DNA of 64,000 nucleotides from Hafnia alvei (GCF_900095695.1 NZ_FMIQ01000068.1:1-64000), one strand, 5' to 3'; counted from the stretch's first letter, positions 1 to 10,350 are shown. Notes: generated by a model not told the origin, from the sequence alone. Translations and numbers: made by a program.

Positions 1-776
1 ATGTTGTGTGGTCACAGAATGGCAGTGCGGTAGTGGGCACTTCGGCCAAAACCGACGGCAACGGCCAAACTACCGTGACGTTTACCGACCTGAAAGCGGA
101 AACAGTGAACATCACCGCCACCGTGAACAGTACAAGTCAGTCTAAACCGAGTAGCTTTGTCCCTGACCCTGCACAGTTCAAGATTGATCAAGTCAGCCTA
201 AAAAGCGATGGCACAGGTAGCACAAGCGGTGCACATATCACTGATAACATCGTCGCAAAAGTTCATGTTGTTGATGCAAGTGGAACAGCTGTAAATAATG
301 AGACGGTAACTTTTAGCGTAAGTGGCTCTGCAACGCTTGGCAGCCCATCAGGGAAAACGGATACAACAGGATGGGTAACTGTAAACTTTACCGATACTGT
401 TGCTGAAGTGGTTACATTCACCGGTACACTTAATAATGGAAGCCATTCATCAGCAACAATGACTTTTAGCTCGGTGCCAACGTCATTGGTATTAACGCAA
501 AATGGAGCGAGAGGCTCGGCCAAGGATCCGATCATATATACAGCAGTCGTCACCGATGCCGTGGGGCACAAACTTCAAGGATTAACGGTTCGCTATACCC
601 AGCCAGGAGGGTATGTAGTTTGCAGTATCAACAATGAAATTACAGATGCGAATGGAGAAAGCAAAATGACCTGCCATACTTCTGGTGGGACTTCTATGGG
701 TACGAGTGTGACTGCAACAGTATATGCAACATCTGTATCCGATACTGTGTCTGGTATAAATTATTATCTTTACTAA
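1..776 (+). CDS. C-terminal part of an Ig-like repeat surface adhesin (invasin/intimin type), 5' end outside the window
   Basis: The reading frame is open to the left edge and ends at the TAA at 774-776, so this is a 3' fragment. The residues form tandem Ig-like (Big_1-type) beta-sandwich repeats, each with the D-x-x-G-x-x-T/V-V-x-F-T-D signature; at least two and a half are visible. The last repeat is different: it carries two cysteines about 20 residues apart that could form a disulfide, as in the distal tips of invasin/intimin-like proteins. Such proteins have an outer-membrane beta-barrel at the N-terminus and display the repeats outward. The barrel is not in the window, so the class is inferred from the repeats only. 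A strong hairpin terminator follows. The neighbour pflB is convergent and functionally unrelated. Confidence 0.75.
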   Translation, partial: VVWSQNGSAVVGTSAKTDGNGQTTVTFTDLKAETVNITATVNSTSQSKPSSFVPDPAQFKIDQVSLKSDGTGSTSGAHITDNIVAKVHVVDASGTAVNNETVTFSVSGSATLGSPSGKTDTTGWVTVNFTDTVAEVVTFTGTLNNGSHSSATMTFSSVPTSLVLTQNGARGSAKDPIIYTAVVTDAVGHKLQGLTVRYTQPGGYVVCSINNEITDANGESKMTCHTSGGTSMGTSVTATVYATSVSDTVSGINYYLY

Positions 777-818
777 AAGAACGATTTGATAAATAACAAG
801 GTTGTTTTTTAATTAAAA

Positions 819-852
819 AAGTCGCCCGAGGAAATATCTCGGGCGACTTTGC
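819..852 (+). terminator. Rho-independent terminator after the adhesin gene
   Basis: Perfect 12-bp stem (819-830 with 838-849), loop of 7 nt, followed by a short T-run. A-rich sequence on the other side would also allow function on the minus strand. Confidence 0.85.
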
Positions 853-1430
853 GTTTCAGTATTCGATGTAAAATATTTGAAGATTATACTTATTTCCAGA
901 GCGATAGAATAACCCTGCACCCATAGTTCTCTATTTCTTCGGCATTATAGCAATCAGCATTTTTATGGCGATTTACGTCTCCGTATTTATGCAATTACAT
1001 GCATGCAATTGCATGTGGTACATGACTGCACGAACCAATAAACATCCTCCTCAACGCCTCGGCGGGTATATTTCTCCGGTGAGCACTCCAGTTACATGAC
1101 CTCCCCAAGCTGATTAAAACGCTTCTCTCAAAAGATATTTTCAAAGACCAGATAGTCGAGCACGTAGCGGCTAAACTCATGCTGACTGAGCAAAGAAGAA
1201 GTGGGGGGCAAAGTGCTGGCGTGAATGTTGCGCTTCACCTAAATCGGTGAGCTGTGGTGAATGGTTACGCGTAGGCTTTGCGCCAACTATGCAAAATTGA
1301 CTGGCGGTGCAAACTATTTACGTTGTTGATGCACTTGGGGGGCGAGAATATCGCTGCGGTCTACTAACGATGATGGCTCACCGAAGGTAAAGCCTACACT
1401 ACAGCATCAGATTGCGAGAGCTATCAAAAA
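853..1430. other. Gene-free interval between adhesin and pflB, possibly decayed DNA
   Basis: No open frame here has a ribosome site or a recognisable protein. Frames around 1093-1250 read as short protein-like segments broken by stops, which could be remnants of a lost gene. A 14-bp perfect palindrome lies at 1002-1015. In E. coli the gene next to pflB on this side is pflA, and nothing resembling pflA is seen here. Confidence 0.4.
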
Positions 1431-1457
1431 TAAAAAGGCCCCACCTAAGTGGAGCCT
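1430..1457 (-). terminator. Terminator after pflB
   Basis: On the minus strand a G/C-rich hairpin (about 1437-1456, with one G-T pair) is followed by a T-run, 30 nt beyond the pflB stop codon. Confidence 0.75.
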
Positions 1458-1488
1458 CTATTTTATGCCATTTTAAGCTGGCAGGTAA

Positions 1489-3771
1489 TTACATGGACTG
1501 AGTGAAAGTACGAGTAATTACGTCCTGCTGCTGTTCTTTGGTCAAAGAGTTGAAGCGTACAGCGTAGCCAGATACACGGATGGTCAGCTGAGGATATTTC
1601 TCAGGATTTTCCATCGCGTCTAACAGCATTTCGCGGTTCATAACGTTAACGTTCAGGTGTTGACCACCTTCGATGCTAGCTTCGTGGTGGAAGTAACCAT
1701 CCATCAGGCCAGCCAAGTTAGCTTTACGAACTTCGTCGTCTTTACCCAGAGCGTTAGGAACGATAGAGAAGGTATAAGAAATACCATCTTTAGCATAAGC
1801 AAACGGCAGTTTAGCAACGGAGGTCAGAGAGGCAACAGCACCTTTCTGGTCACGGCCGTGCATTGGGTTAGCACCTGGACCGAATGGCGCGCCAGCACGA
1901 CGACCATCTGGGGTGTTACCTGTTTTCTTACCATAAACCACGTTAGAGGTGATGGTCAGAACAGACTGAGTAGGAACCGCGTTGCGGTAAGTAGTCAGTT
2001 TCTGAATTTTCTTCATGAAACGTTCTACCAGGTCACAAGCGATATCATCGACGCGTGGGTCGTTGTTACCAAACTGCGGGTATTCACCTTCGATGTCGAA
2101 GTCAACAGCCAGGCCGTCTTCGTCACGAATAGTAGAAACTTTCGCATATTTGATTGCAGACAGGGAGTCAGCAGCAACAGACAGACCTGCGATACCACAT
2201 GCCATAGTACGATATACGTCACGGTCATGCAGAGCCATCAGGGATGCTTCGTAGCTGTACTTGTCATGCATGTAATGGATGATGTTCAGCGCGGTGACAT
2301 ACTGTTTAGCCAGCCAATCCATGAAGTGATCCATACGTTCCATGACTTTGTCATAGTCCAGTACGGTATCCATCATTGGAGCTTCTTTCGGGCCAACCTG
2401 CATTTTCAGTTTTTCATCAACGCCGCCGTTGATTGCGTACAGCATGGTTTTAGCCAAGTTTGCACGAGCACCGAAGAACTGCATTTGTTTACCAACAATC
2501 ATTGGGCTTACGCAGCAAGCAATTGCGTAGTCATCATTGTTGAAGTCAGGGCGCATCAGGTCATCGTTCTCATACTGTACAGATGAGGTATCGATGGAAA
2601 CTTTAGCAGCAAATTTCTTGAACGGCAGAGGCAGTTTTTCAGACCACAGGATGGTCATGTTTGGCTCTGGAGATGGACCCATGGTGTACAGGGTGTTCAG
2701 GAAACGGAAGCTGTTTTTGGTAACCAGAGTACGACCGTCCAGACCCATACCAGCCAGGGATTCTGTTGCCCAGATTGGGTCACCAGAGAACAGTTCATCA
2801 TATTCTGGAGTACGCAGGAAACGAACCATACGCAGTTTCATAACCAGATGGTCAATCAGTTCCTGAGCTTCTTCTTCAGTCAGTTTGCCTTCTTGCAGGT
2901 CACGTTCGATGTAGATATCCAGGAAGCTGGATACACGACCGAAGGACATTGCAGCACCGTTCTGAGATTTAACCGCAGCCAGGTAGCCGAAGTAAGTCCA
3001 CTGTACAGCTTCTTTTGCGTTTTTAGCTGGAGCAGAGATATCGCAACCATATTTGGCAGCCATTTCTTTGATCTGGCCCAGAGCGCGATGCTGGTCAGCA
3101 ATTTCTTCACGCAGACGAATAGTCGCTTCCAGATCTTCACCGTTTTCCAGTTTGGTCTGCAGTGATTGGAACTGAGCGAATTTGTCTTTCATCAGGAAGT
3201 CGATACCGTAAACGGCGATACGACGGTAGTCACCGATGATACGACCACGGCCATACGCATCTGGCAGACCAGTCAGAACACCAGATTTACGGCAGTTCAG
3301 GATGTCTTTGGTGTAAACGTCAAACACGCCCTGGTTGTGAGTTTTACGGTATTCGGTGAAGATTTTCTTGATCATTGGATCAAGCTCACGACCGTAAACT
3401 TTACATGAACCTTCAACCATCTTGATGCCGCCGAACGGAATCAGAGCACGTTTCAGAGGCGCATCAGTTTGCAGACCAACGATTTGTTCGAGGTCTTTGC
3501 TGATGTAGCCAGCATCATGAGAGGTGATGGTTGCAGCTACGTTGGTATCGAAATCAACCGGCGCATGGGTACGGTTTTCAATTTTGATACCGTCCATGAC
3601 TTTATCCCACAGGTTGGTCGTCGCTTGAGTAGCGCCAGCCAGGAAGGATTCGTCACCTTCGTACGGGGTGTAGTTTTTCTGGATGAAATCACGAACGTTG
3701 ACTTCATTCTGCCAGTCGCCTTTAGTGAAACCTTCCCATGCGGCTGCTTGTTTTTCATTAAGCTCGGACAT
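1489..3771 (-). CDS. pflB: Pyruvate formate-lyase (formate C-acetyltransferase)
   Basis: Cytoplasmic glycyl-radical enzyme that converts pyruvate and CoA to acetyl-CoA and formate during anaerobic growth. The 760-residue length equals that of the E. coli enzyme. The adjacent catalytic cysteines sit in an A-C-C-V-S-P motif near residue 418, and the radical glycine lies in the R-V-S-G-Y-A motif near residue 734. The start codon follows a good ribosome site (AAGGTAGG). It is downstream of focA (61-nt gap) on the same strand, as in E. coli, so formate made here can leave through FocA. The activating enzyme gene pflA, normally just downstream, is not present before the left edge. The function is certain from sequence identity. 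Confidence 0.98.
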   Translation of the reverse strand: MSELNEKQAAAWEGFTKGDWQNEVNVRDFIQKNYTPYEGDESFLAGATQATTNLWDKVMDGIKIENRTHAPVDFDTNVAATITSHDAGYISKDLEQIVGLQTDAPLKRALIPFGGIKMVEGSCKVYGRELDPMIKKIFTEYRKTHNQGVFDVYTKDILNCRKSGVLTGLPDAYGRGRIIGDYRRIAVYGIDFLMKDKFAQFQSLQTKLENGEDLEATIRLREEIADQHRALGQIKEMAAKYGCDISAPAKNAKEAVQWTYFGYLAAVKSQNGAAMSFGRVSSFLDIYIERDLQEGKLTEEEAQELIDHLVMKLRMVRFLRTPEYDELFSGDPIWATESLAGMGLDGRTLVTKNSFRFLNTLYTMGPSPEPNMTILWSEKLPLPFKKFAAKVSIDTSSVQYENDDLMRPDFNNDDYAIACCVSPMIVGKQMQFFGARANLAKTMLYAINGGVDEKLKMQVGPKEAPMMDTVLDYDKVMERMDHFMDWLAKQYVTALNIIHYMHDKYSYEASLMALHDRDVYRTMACGIAGLSVAADSLSAIKYAKVSTIRDEDGLAVDFDIEGEYPQFGNNDPRVDDIACDLVERFMKKIQKLTTYRNAVPTQSVLTITSNVVYGKKTGNTPDGRRAGAPFGPGANPMHGRDQKGAVASLTSVAKLPFAYAKDGISYTFSIVPNALGKDDEVRKANLAGLMDGYFHHEASIEGGQHLNVNVMNREMLLDAMENPEKYPQLTIRVSGYAVRFNSLTKEQQQDVITRTFTQSM

Positions 3772-3832
3772 TTAACACCTACCTTCTAGTGTGGATTTCT
3801 TTGTAAACCCGGCGCTGTGGTAAAGCACATAA

Positions 3833-4690
3833 TTAGTGCTTATCGCCACCGCGCAGATAAATAACCCAGTATGTCAGACCAACCAGTAAGCCACCGCCGA
3901 TGATGTTCCCGATCGTGACAGGGATCAGGTTATCGGTAATGAAGTGGCTAACGGTCAAGTTTGAGAACTGTTCTGGTGCAGTACCAATGGCTTGCCAAAA
4001 CTCCGGCGCTGCGAAATTCTTAATCACAATCCCTAATGGGATCATGAACATATTTGCAATGCTATGTTCAAAACCGCTCGCCACAAACATGGCCACCGGT
4101 AAAACCATTGCAAACATTTTGTCCATCAGGCTACGGCCGGAATAGCTCATCCAAACTGCAAGACAAACCATCAAGTTGGCCAAGATCCCCAGGCAAACGG
4201 CTTCAACAAACGTATGATGCAATTTGTGATCGGCTGTTTGCAGCACATTGAGACCCCACGCGCCATTCGCTGTCATGTGCTCGCCGGCAAACCACATCAG
4301 TGCCACAAAGAAAAGTGCACCAATCAGGTTGCCTACATAAACATTTAACCAGTTGAGGCCTAACTGTCTCCAGGTAATGCGCCCACTGGCCTTGGCAACG
4401 ACAATTAATACGGTTGAAGTAAACAGGTCAGCCCCGCAAACCACAACAAGCATCAGGCCAAGAGAGAAACAGATACCACCAACCAGCTTGGCAAAGCCAA
4501 AAGGTACACCAGCAGTGCCGGTTGTCGCGGTAATGTAGAAAACGAAAGCAATAGAAATGAAGACACCAGCCGTGATCGCTAAATAAAAAGTCTTCAGCGG
4601 GTGCTTAGTGGCTTTATAAACGCCAGCATCTTCGGCCACTTTGGCCATTGCTGCTGGTAGTAGTAGATCAAAGGGGTTGTCAGCTTTCAC
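3833..4690 (-). CDS. focA: Formate channel/transporter FocA
   Basis: Inner-membrane pentameric formate channel of the formate-nitrite transporter family, 285 residues as in E. coli. Six hydrophobic membrane segments are visible. Between segments is the T-x-T-G-T-A-G-V-P-F-G stretch near residues 55-65 that forms the mobile omega loop of the family. The N-terminus (M-K-A-D-N-P-F-D) matches the short cytoplasmic helix known to gate the channel and contact PflB. It is the first gene of the focA-pflB operon, and the FNR-type promoter at 4717-4765 lies directly upstream. Function is assigned from strong family similarity. Confidence 0.97.
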   Translation of the reverse strand: MKADNPFDLLLPAAMAKVAEDAGVYKATKHPLKTFYLAITAGVFISIAFVFYITATTGTAGVPFGFAKLVGGICFSLGLMLVVVCGADLFTSTVLIVVAKASGRITWRQLGLNWLNVYVGNLIGALFFVALMWFAGEHMTANGAWGLNVLQTADHKLHHTFVEAVCLGILANLMVCLAVWMSYSGRSLMDKMFAMVLPVAMFVASGFEHSIANMFMIPLGIVIKNFAAPEFWQAIGTAPEQFSNLTVSHFITDNLIPVTIGNIIGGGLLVGLTYWVIYLRGGDKH

Positions 4691-4716
4691 ACTAACTCTC
4701 TCTTAATATTAATCAG

Positions 4717-4765
4717 CGTTGAGATACTAACAAAGCAGTATACGGCAAAAATTGATCTGGATCAT
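4717..4765 (-). promoter_or_regulatory. FNR-dependent focA-pflB promoter
   Basis: An FNR-like half-palindrome pair (TTGAT-N4-ATCAT on the plus strand, 4752-4765) is centred at 4758.5. On the minus strand a -10-like TAGTAT lies at 4729-4724, predicting a start near 4717. That places the FNR site at -41.5, the class II activation position reported for E. coli pfl. The sequence is seen; activity is inferred. Confidence 0.7.
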
Positions 4766-5156
4766 GATGCGCAGAACTAGCATACCCAAAATACCCCTAA
4801 AAACAGTAAGTTAAATAATAAACTCGTTGAATTCAAAAGGAAAAATATTTTTTAAATTTTACACGCTAAGTTGAATGAGCACGCTAACAGAAAGTGTAAA
4901 AGGTAAATAAATAACTTAAGAATTCGATCAAATTGAAGATATTATTTTTCAATGTCAGTAATAACATTACTTATATACAACAATTAAATTACATCTGAAT
5001 GACGGTTATAGAGATTCATACATATAGTAGAAAAGCCCACCTTTTAAACTTACCGCACAAGGACATACGACTATGATAGTCGTTGTGTCATTTTTTCCGT
5101 GATGATAAATGCGTTTGGAGGTGGGATTCGGCAGGTTTGCGCGTTTATTGATCAAA
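4766..5156. promoter_or_regulatory. Gene-free upstream region of the focA-pflB operon
   Basis: About 390 nt of AT-rich DNA upstream of the predicted focA promoter and downstream of ycaO, with no credible ORF. E. coli carries several further pfl promoters and ArcA/IHF sites in the equivalent region; none could be assigned here with confidence. The complementary CCCACC (near 5037) and GGTGGG (near 5120) could form a long-range stem. Confidence 0.4.
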
Positions 5157-5188
5157 AACGTCTGCGCCGGTGCACGCGCGCAGACGTT
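5150..5188 (-). terminator. Terminator after ycaO
   Basis: Perfect 11-bp stem (5157-5167 with 5178-5188), loop of 10 nt, followed on the minus strand by a T-run. Confidence 0.85.
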
Positions 5189-5208
5189 CGCTTAGATCAA
5201 CAAGCCTA

Positions 5209-6978
5209 TTATTTAGACCAATAACGGCGTTTTGCTGCCTGAAGTTTTTGATACGCCTGTAGCAGCGCTTGATGCGCAGGGAGGGCTTTCAAATCGTCGT
5301 CAATTGCAGGAAGACCATAGAAACGCTCTTCTCCAGCGATAATTGCCGAAGCGGCTTCAAGCGTTTCGGCGCCATACATGCGGCTGAACGCATGGTAGTA
5401 CTGAGCAGGGTCGCGCTCTTCTTCAATGCTTAGCAGCAGCAAGGTTTGTAGGCAGCGATAGAAATTGGCGCGTTCTGGGCTGAATACTGAGGCATTGAAG
5501 TCCTGAGTCCATTCGGTCCATATCAGCGCTTGCTCCAGATCGCCGCCCGCTAATGCCAGCATAGCTTTCAATTCACCTACACGCAGGGTATACCAGCCGT
5601 TGTCTTTACCCGTTGCGATACCTAACAGCTCGCGCACACGAGTGAAGTCGTCAAGGCCTTCGTCATCGAGCTGTTCGATGATCTGTAAATACTCTTCTTT
5701 CGTCAGATTGGACGCTGGCAGCTGAAGTAACTGAGTGCGTAAGTGCGCGCCCATGCTGTTATTAGCTAAGAGCAAATCTTCGGCAGGATAGATATCGGAC
5801 ATACCCGGAACGATGATGCGGCAGGCATAGACATCAAGGTGTTCATAATCCGCGATGTAAACTTCTTTATCTTCTTGTTCGAAGATGCTCATCAACGTGC
5901 TGAACTCTTCTTCGGTGGTACCTTTAAACGACCAATCGGCAAAGGCATAATCGGCGTCTTGCTTGAACATATCCCAAGAAATCAAACCGCTAGAATCGAT
6001 GAAGTGAGTTTCAAGGTTGGCATGCTCGCCGACTTCTTCGTCATCGAAGGTCGGTGCGGTGAAGACGTCGAGATCTTTCAGGCTTCGGCCTTGCAGCAGC
6101 TCTGTTACCGTACGTTCTAAAGCCACGCCAAAGTCAGGGTGGGCGCCGAAAGAGGCAAAACAGGTGCCGTTGGCTGGGTTAAACAGCACAACGCAGATAA
6201 CCGGATATTGTCCCCCGAGTGAAGCATCGTAGGACAGAATAGGGAAGCCTTCCTGTTCTAGTTTTGCAATCGCTTCAACCACTTCTGGATAGCGGTTTAA
6301 AATGTCGGCAGGGATCTCTGGCAGGCTGATAGATTCCGCGATGATACGGTTTTTCACGTAGCGTTCGAAAACTTCAGACAAACCTTGCACGCGGGCTTCG
6401 TTGCGCGTGTTGCCCGCAGACATGCCGTTTGAAACGTACAGGTTGCCAATGATGTTCATTGGAATATAAACAGTTTGCTGATCGGACTGGCGGGTAAACG
6501 GCAGCGCGCAGATGCCGCGATCGACGTTGCCGGATTGCAGATCGATAAGATCCTGCGCGCCTACATCACCTTCTGGATTGTAAAACGCATGCAAACGCTC
6601 ATCTAAGATGCCTTCAGGCAGGCTGTCGTCGGCGGGAACAGGGAACCACTTCTCATTTGGATAGTGGACGAAGTCCCCTTGCGCAATTTCACGGCCAAGG
6701 TAGAAATCAGCGAAGAAATAGTTAGTCGACAAGCGCTCAAAATATTCACCTAACGCCGAGGCCAGCGCGGCTTTTTTGCTAGCGCCTTTGCCGTTGGTAA
6801 AACAAAGCGGGCAATCACGGTCGCGGATGTGTACAGACCAAACATGCGGAACAGGGTTTAGCCAAGAGGCTTCTTCAATATTGAACCCAAGGTCGGTCAA
6901 TTGCTGTTGGAAGCGTGCAATAGAATCTTCCAGCGCGGCATCTTTGCCGGGAATATAGGTCTGCGTCATTTGAGTCAC
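5209..6978 (-). CDS. ycaO: YcaO, ATP-dependent ribosomal protein S12 methylthiotransferase accessory factor
   Basis: A 589-residue member of the YcaO superfamily, close to the E. coli protein (586 residues). The ATP-binding YcaO core spans roughly residues 60-400. It includes the S-A-G-N-T-R-N-E-A-R-V-Q-G-L-S-E-V-F-E-R stretch, whose glutamates coordinate magnesium-ATP in this family. The C-terminal third is the helical, TPR-like domain typical of non-biosynthetic YcaO. In E. coli YcaO is linked genetically to RimO-dependent beta-methylthiolation of S12. There is no precursor peptide or partner cyclodehydratase gene nearby, so a RiPP role is unlikely. It lies upstream of focA on the same strand but is separated by a terminator and a promoter region. 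Confidence 0.93.
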   Translation of the reverse strand: MTQMTQTYIPGKDAALEDSIARFQQQLTDLGFNIEEASWLNPVPHVWSVHIRDRDCPLCFTNGKGASKKAALASALGEYFERLSTNYFFADFYLGREIAQGDFVHYPNEKWFPVPADDSLPEGILDERLHAFYNPEGDVGAQDLIDLQSGNVDRGICALPFTRQSDQQTVYIPMNIIGNLYVSNGMSAGNTRNEARVQGLSEVFERYVKNRIIAESISLPEIPADILNRYPEVVEAIAKLEQEGFPILSYDASLGGQYPVICVVLFNPANGTCFASFGAHPDFGVALERTVTELLQGRSLKDLDVFTAPTFDDEEVGEHANLETHFIDSSGLISWDMFKQDADYAFADWSFKGTTEEEFSTLMSIFEQEDKEVYIADYEHLDVYACRIIVPGMSDIYPAEDLLLANNSMGAHLRTQLLQLPASNLTKEEYLQIIEQLDDEGLDDFTRVRELLGIATGKDNGWYTLRVGELKAMLALAGGDLEQALIWTEWTQDFNASVFSPERANFYRCLQTLLLLSIEEERDPAQYYHAFSRMYGAETLEAASAIIAGEERFYGLPAIDDDLKALPAHQALLQAYQKLQAAKRRYWSK

Positions 6979-7112
6979 TTGTTAGCTGCAAAAAACGGCA
7001 TGATACGTTTTTTTAGCCTATTCCTCCATGAATTCCATATCCATAGGGAATGTCACATTTTTTTTATGGATATAAAAGATAATTCATGCAGTTATCTAAT
7101 AGGAGAAATCGA

Positions 7113-8159
7113 ATGAAGTTGGTTAAAGTAAGTTTGCTGGCGCTGTTGGTTTCAGGGTTTAGCGGCGCGGCTTTTGCGTTGCCTAATATCACCATTTTGG
7201 CAACGGGCGGCACTATCGCCGGGGGCGGTGACTCAGCAACAAAATCAAATTATACCGCCGGGAAAGTGGGCGTAGAGTCTTTGGTTGATGCGGTGCCTCA
7301 GCTTAAAGATATCGCAAACATCAAAGGTGAGCAGGTAGTCAGCATCGGTTCGCAGGATATGAATGACGATGTGTGGCTGAAACTTGCCAAAAAAATCAAC
7401 GCTGATTGCAATAAAACCGATGGCTTCGTGATTACCCACGGCACGGATACCATGGAAGAGACGGCTTACTTCCTCGATTTAACCGTAAAATGCGACAAAC
7501 CTGTGGTGATGGTTGGCGCGATGCGCCCATCAACCGCCATGAGCGCCGATGGCCCCTTCAACCTGTATAACGCCGTTGTGACCGCCGCAGATCCGGCTTC
7601 TGCCAAACGCGGTGTTTTGGTTGCGATGAACGATACGGTGCTGGATGGTCGTGATGTGACCAAAACGAACACCACCGGTGTACAGACATTCCAAGCGGTT
7701 AACTACGGCCCATTGGGATACATTCATAATGGCAAAGTTGACTACCAGCGTTCGCCTGAGCGTAAACACACCACGCAAACGCCATTTGACGTGAGTAAGT
7801 TAACCTCATTGCCGAAAGTTGGCATCGTGTACAACTACGCCAACGCGTCGGATCTGCCAGCTAAGGCGCTGCTTGAAGCAGGCTATCAAGGGATTGTGAG
7901 TGCAGGGGTTGGCAACGGCAATCTGTACAAATCGATTTTCGATACTTTAGCTACTGCGGCACATAACGGCGTAGCCGTGGTGCGTTCATCACGCGTTCCT
8001 TCTGGGTCAACCACGGAAGACGCTGAAATTGATGACGTGAAATATGGTTTTGTAGCATCAGGCACGCTCAATCCACAAAAAGCACGCATCTTGCTTCAAT
8101 TAGCTCTGACACAAACTAAAGATCCAAAACAGATCCAGCAGATGTTTAACCAGTACTAA
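7113..8159 (+). CDS. ansB: Periplasmic L-asparaginase II
   Basis: Hydrolyses L-asparagine to aspartate and ammonia in the periplasm. The 348-residue precursor starts with a lysine-containing, hydrophobic signal peptide ending at A-F-A (residue 22). This start, rather than the in-frame ATG 27 nt upstream, is supported by the AGGAG ribosome site at 7101-7105. The mature enzyme carries the two active-site threonine motifs, A-T-G-G-T-I-A-G-G at its N-terminus and H-G-T-D-T-M-E-E-T about residue 110. The two cysteines of the family disulfide are also present. It diverges from ycaO across a 134-nt gap. In E. coli ansB lies elsewhere, so this position between ycaO and ycaP is a local difference. E. 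coli ansB needs CRP and FNR; no clear site was resolved here. Confidence 0.95.
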   Translation: MKLVKVSLLALLVSGFSGAAFALPNITILATGGTIAGGGDSATKSNYTAGKVGVESLVDAVPQLKDIANIKGEQVVSIGSQDMNDDVWLKLAKKINADCNKTDGFVITHGTDTMEETAYFLDLTVKCDKPVVMVGAMRPSTAMSADGPFNLYNAVVTAADPASAKRGVLVAMNDTVLDGRDVTKTNTTGVQTFQAVNYGPLGYIHNGKVDYQRSPERKHTTQTPFDVSKLTSLPKVGIVYNYANASDLPAKALLEAGYQGIVSAGVGNGNLYKSIFDTLATAAHNGVAVVRSSRVPSGSTTEDAEIDDVKYGFVASGTLNPQKARILLQLALTQTKDPKQIQQMFNQY

Positions 8160-8170
8160 GTTCTACCTAA

Positions 8171-8198
8171 AAGGGGAGCGTTCCGGCTCCCCTTTGTC
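8171..8198 (+). terminator. Terminator after ansB
   Basis: 9-bp stem (8171-8179 with 8186-8194), 6-nt loop and T-rich tail, 11 nt after the stop codon. Confidence 0.85.
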
Positions 8199-8250
8199 TT
8201 TTGCCGACTAAGCTATATTCATCACTTAAGGCAAATGGACATCCATTCCG

Positions 8251-8943
8251 ATGCAATCCTTTGATTTGAAACGTATGGCCTTCGATAAGGTGCCGCCAGA
8301 TTTTCTTGCGGAAGTTGCGGTGCGCTGCTTATTTACATTCTTTTTGGTATTTATCTTTCTCAAAATGACGGGGCGCCGCGGCGTGCGGCAAATGTCGCTG
8401 TTTGAAGTGGTGGTCATCTTAACGTTAGGATCTGCGGCGGGTGATGTAGCGTTTTATGACGATGTCCCTATGCTGCCGGTTTTTACCGTCTTTATTTGCA
8501 TCATGCTGCTTTATCGTTTTTCAACGTTCTTGATGTCTAAAAGTGAAAGAATTCAGACTTGGATGGAAGGTAAACCGTTGGTCATTATCCGTGACGGTAC
8601 GTTTATCTGGGAAACCTTAAACCGCGAAAATATTACTCACGATGAATTTTTTATGGAGTTGAGGCAAGAGGGCGTTGAACACTTGGGACAAGTGCGGTTG
8701 GCCATTCTGGAAGTTAATGGTTCTATCAGCGTCTACTTTTTTGATAACGACAGCGTTCGATACGGACTTCCTGTGTTGCCAAACAGCTGCATTAAAAAAG
8801 TAGATAAGATTTTAGATATAGGCACATACGCGTGCAGCGAATGCAGCTTGATTGAACATCAAGCTGCGGGGTGTTCGCCGGTCTGCCCGCGCTGTGGAAA
8901 TCAATGCTGGGTAGAGGCCAAAAATAACAGTCGGGTAAACTGA
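8251..8943 (+). CDS. ycaP: YcaP, DUF421 inner-membrane protein with a C-terminal zinc-ribbon-like tail
   Basis: 230 residues, the E. coli YcaP length, in the conserved place between ycaO and serC. Three hydrophobic segments fill roughly residues 25-105. They include the family motif with T-G-R-R-G-V-R-Q-M and the L-T-L-G-S-A-A-G-D stretch. The soluble DUF421 domain follows (G-K-P-L-V-I-I-R-D-G near residue 108). The last 40 residues hold two C-x-x-C pairs (C-S-E-C and C-P-R-C) plus extra cysteines, suggesting a metal-bound ribbon. No enzymatic function is established for this family. The start lacks a strong ribosome site, but no better in-frame start exists. Confidence 0.85.
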   Translation: MQSFDLKRMAFDKVPPDFLAEVAVRCLFTFFLVFIFLKMTGRRGVRQMSLFEVVVILTLGSAAGDVAFYDDVPMLPVFTVFICIMLLYRFSTFLMSKSERIQTWMEGKPLVIIRDGTFIWETLNRENITHDEFFMELRQEGVEHLGQVRLAILEVNGSISVYFFDNDSVRYGLPVLPNSCIKKVDKILDIGTYACSECSLIEHQAAGCSPVCPRCGNQCWVEAKNNSRVN

Positions 8944-9218
8944 AAATAAATACAAAAAAGTATGAAAGTTTTTTGCTCCCGCCTTGATACAGGACTTTAT
9001 TTTTAAAACGCCTATAGTAGCCTGGTGGCGCAGAGTTCAGCGCATTGGGGACAGTCACCAATAACCGTTGCAGCCTGAGCGCGTGAATGATAAAACCAAA
9101 TGATAAAGTAAATCAGATGTGAATAAATTCGATATTAATGTGGGCTGATAATCCTCATGTCTAGGGTTTTGCCGACATGTAAACAATTGACTAAACGTAA
9201 CGAAAGCGGTGAGGCGAA

Positions 9219-10307
9219 ATGACACAGGTGTACAATTTTAGTGCTGGCCCAGCAATGATGCCGGTAGAAGTATTGCGTCGTGCTGAACAAGAACTGTGTA
9301 ACTGGAATGGCCTGGGTACTTCGGTCATGGAAATCAGCCACCGCGGTAAAGAGTTTATGCAGGTCGCGGCGCAGGCTGAACAAGATTTGCGTTCTCTGCT
9401 GAAAGTTCCTGATAACTATAAAATCTTATTCTGCCACGGCGGTGCGCGTGCGCAATTTGCCGCGGTTCCGTTAAATCTGCTGGGCGATAGCAACTCAGCT
9501 GATTATATGGACGGTGGTTACTGGGCACATAGCGCTATTAATGAAGCACAGAAATACTGCACGCCGAATGTTGTTGATATTAAGACCACCGACGATAATG
9601 GCCTCCAAGCGATCAAGCCGATGCGTGATTGGACGCTGAGCGACAATGCTGCCTATGTGCATTATTGCCCAAACGAAACCATTGATGGCATTGCCATCGA
9701 TGAAGAGCCTGATTTTGGCGATAAAATCGTTGTTGCCGATCTCTCTTCCACCATTCTTTCTCGCCCAATTGATGTTAGCCGCTATGGCGTGATTTATGCC
9801 GGAGCGCAAAAAAACATCGGTCCCGCGGGGATCACCGTGGTTATTGTGCGTGAAGATTTGCTGGGCAAAGCTCGCCAAGAACTACCATCGATTCTCGATT
9901 ACACCGTTTTGGCTGAAAACGATTCTATGTTCAACACACCACCGACTTTTGCATGGTATCTCTCAGGCATGGTATTCAAATGGCTGAAAGAGCAGGGCGG
10001 CCTGATTGAGATGGAAAAACGCAATAAAGCTAAAGCTGACCTTCTTTATAGCGCTATCGATCGCAGTGATTTTTATCGTAATGGCGTGGCATTACAAAAT
10101 CGTTCACGTATGAACGTGCCGTTCCAGATGGCAAATCCTGCATTAGACCCGTTGTTCTTACAGGAAGCGAAGGCCATTGGCTTAGTCGCTTTGAAAGGCC
10201 ACCGCGTGGCGGGGGGAATGAGAGCGTCGATTTATAATGCGATGTCGATTGAAGGTGTTAAAGCGCTGACCGACTTTATGGCTGATTTTGAACGCCGTCA
10301 TGGATAA
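9219..10307 (+). CDS. serC: Phosphoserine/phosphohydroxythreonine aminotransferase
   Basis: PLP enzyme of serine synthesis that converts 3-phosphohydroxypyruvate and glutamate to phosphoserine. It also acts on the vitamin B6 precursor 3-hydroxy-2-oxo-4-phosphobutanoate. 362 residues, the family length; begins [12 protein letters not shown]. The PLP lysine is in G-A-Q-K-N-I-G near residue 198. A GTGAGG ribosome site precedes the ATG. It is followed by aroA, as in E. coli where the two form a mixed-function operon, but a strong hairpin terminator lies between them here. Expression of aroA may therefore depend on read-through or its own promoter. Confidence 0.98.
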   Translation: MTQVYNFSAGPAMMPVEVLRRAEQELCNWNGLGTSVMEISHRGKEFMQVAAQAEQDLRSLLKVPDNYKILFCHGGARAQFAAVPLNLLGDSNSADYMDGGYWAHSAINEAQKYCTPNVVDIKTTDDNGLQAIKPMRDWTLSDNAAYVHYCPNETIDGIAIDEEPDFGDKIVVADLSSTILSRPIDVSRYGVIYAGAQKNIGPAGITVVIVREDLLGKARQELPSILDYTVLAENDSMFNTPPTFAWYLSGMVFKWLKEQGGLIEMEKRNKAKADLLYSAIDRSDFYRNGVALQNRSRMNVPFQMANPALDPLFLQEAKAIGLVALKGHRVAGGMRASIYNAMSIEGVKALTDFMADFERRHG

Positions 10308-10325
10308 TTAGGCTGAATCGGTTTT

Positions 10326-10350
10326 AAACCCCGGCATGCCGGGGTTTTTT
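10326..10350 (+). terminator. Terminator/attenuator between serC and aroA
   Basis: Self-complementary 22-nt hairpin (10326-10347) with G/C core, ending in a run of T. Strong enough to reduce serC read-through into aroA. Confidence 0.85.

Noticed and set aside
5209-6978. ycaO as part of a peptide natural-product cluster
   Set aside because: No precursor peptide, dehydrogenase or transporter beside it; locus and length are those of housekeeping YcaO.
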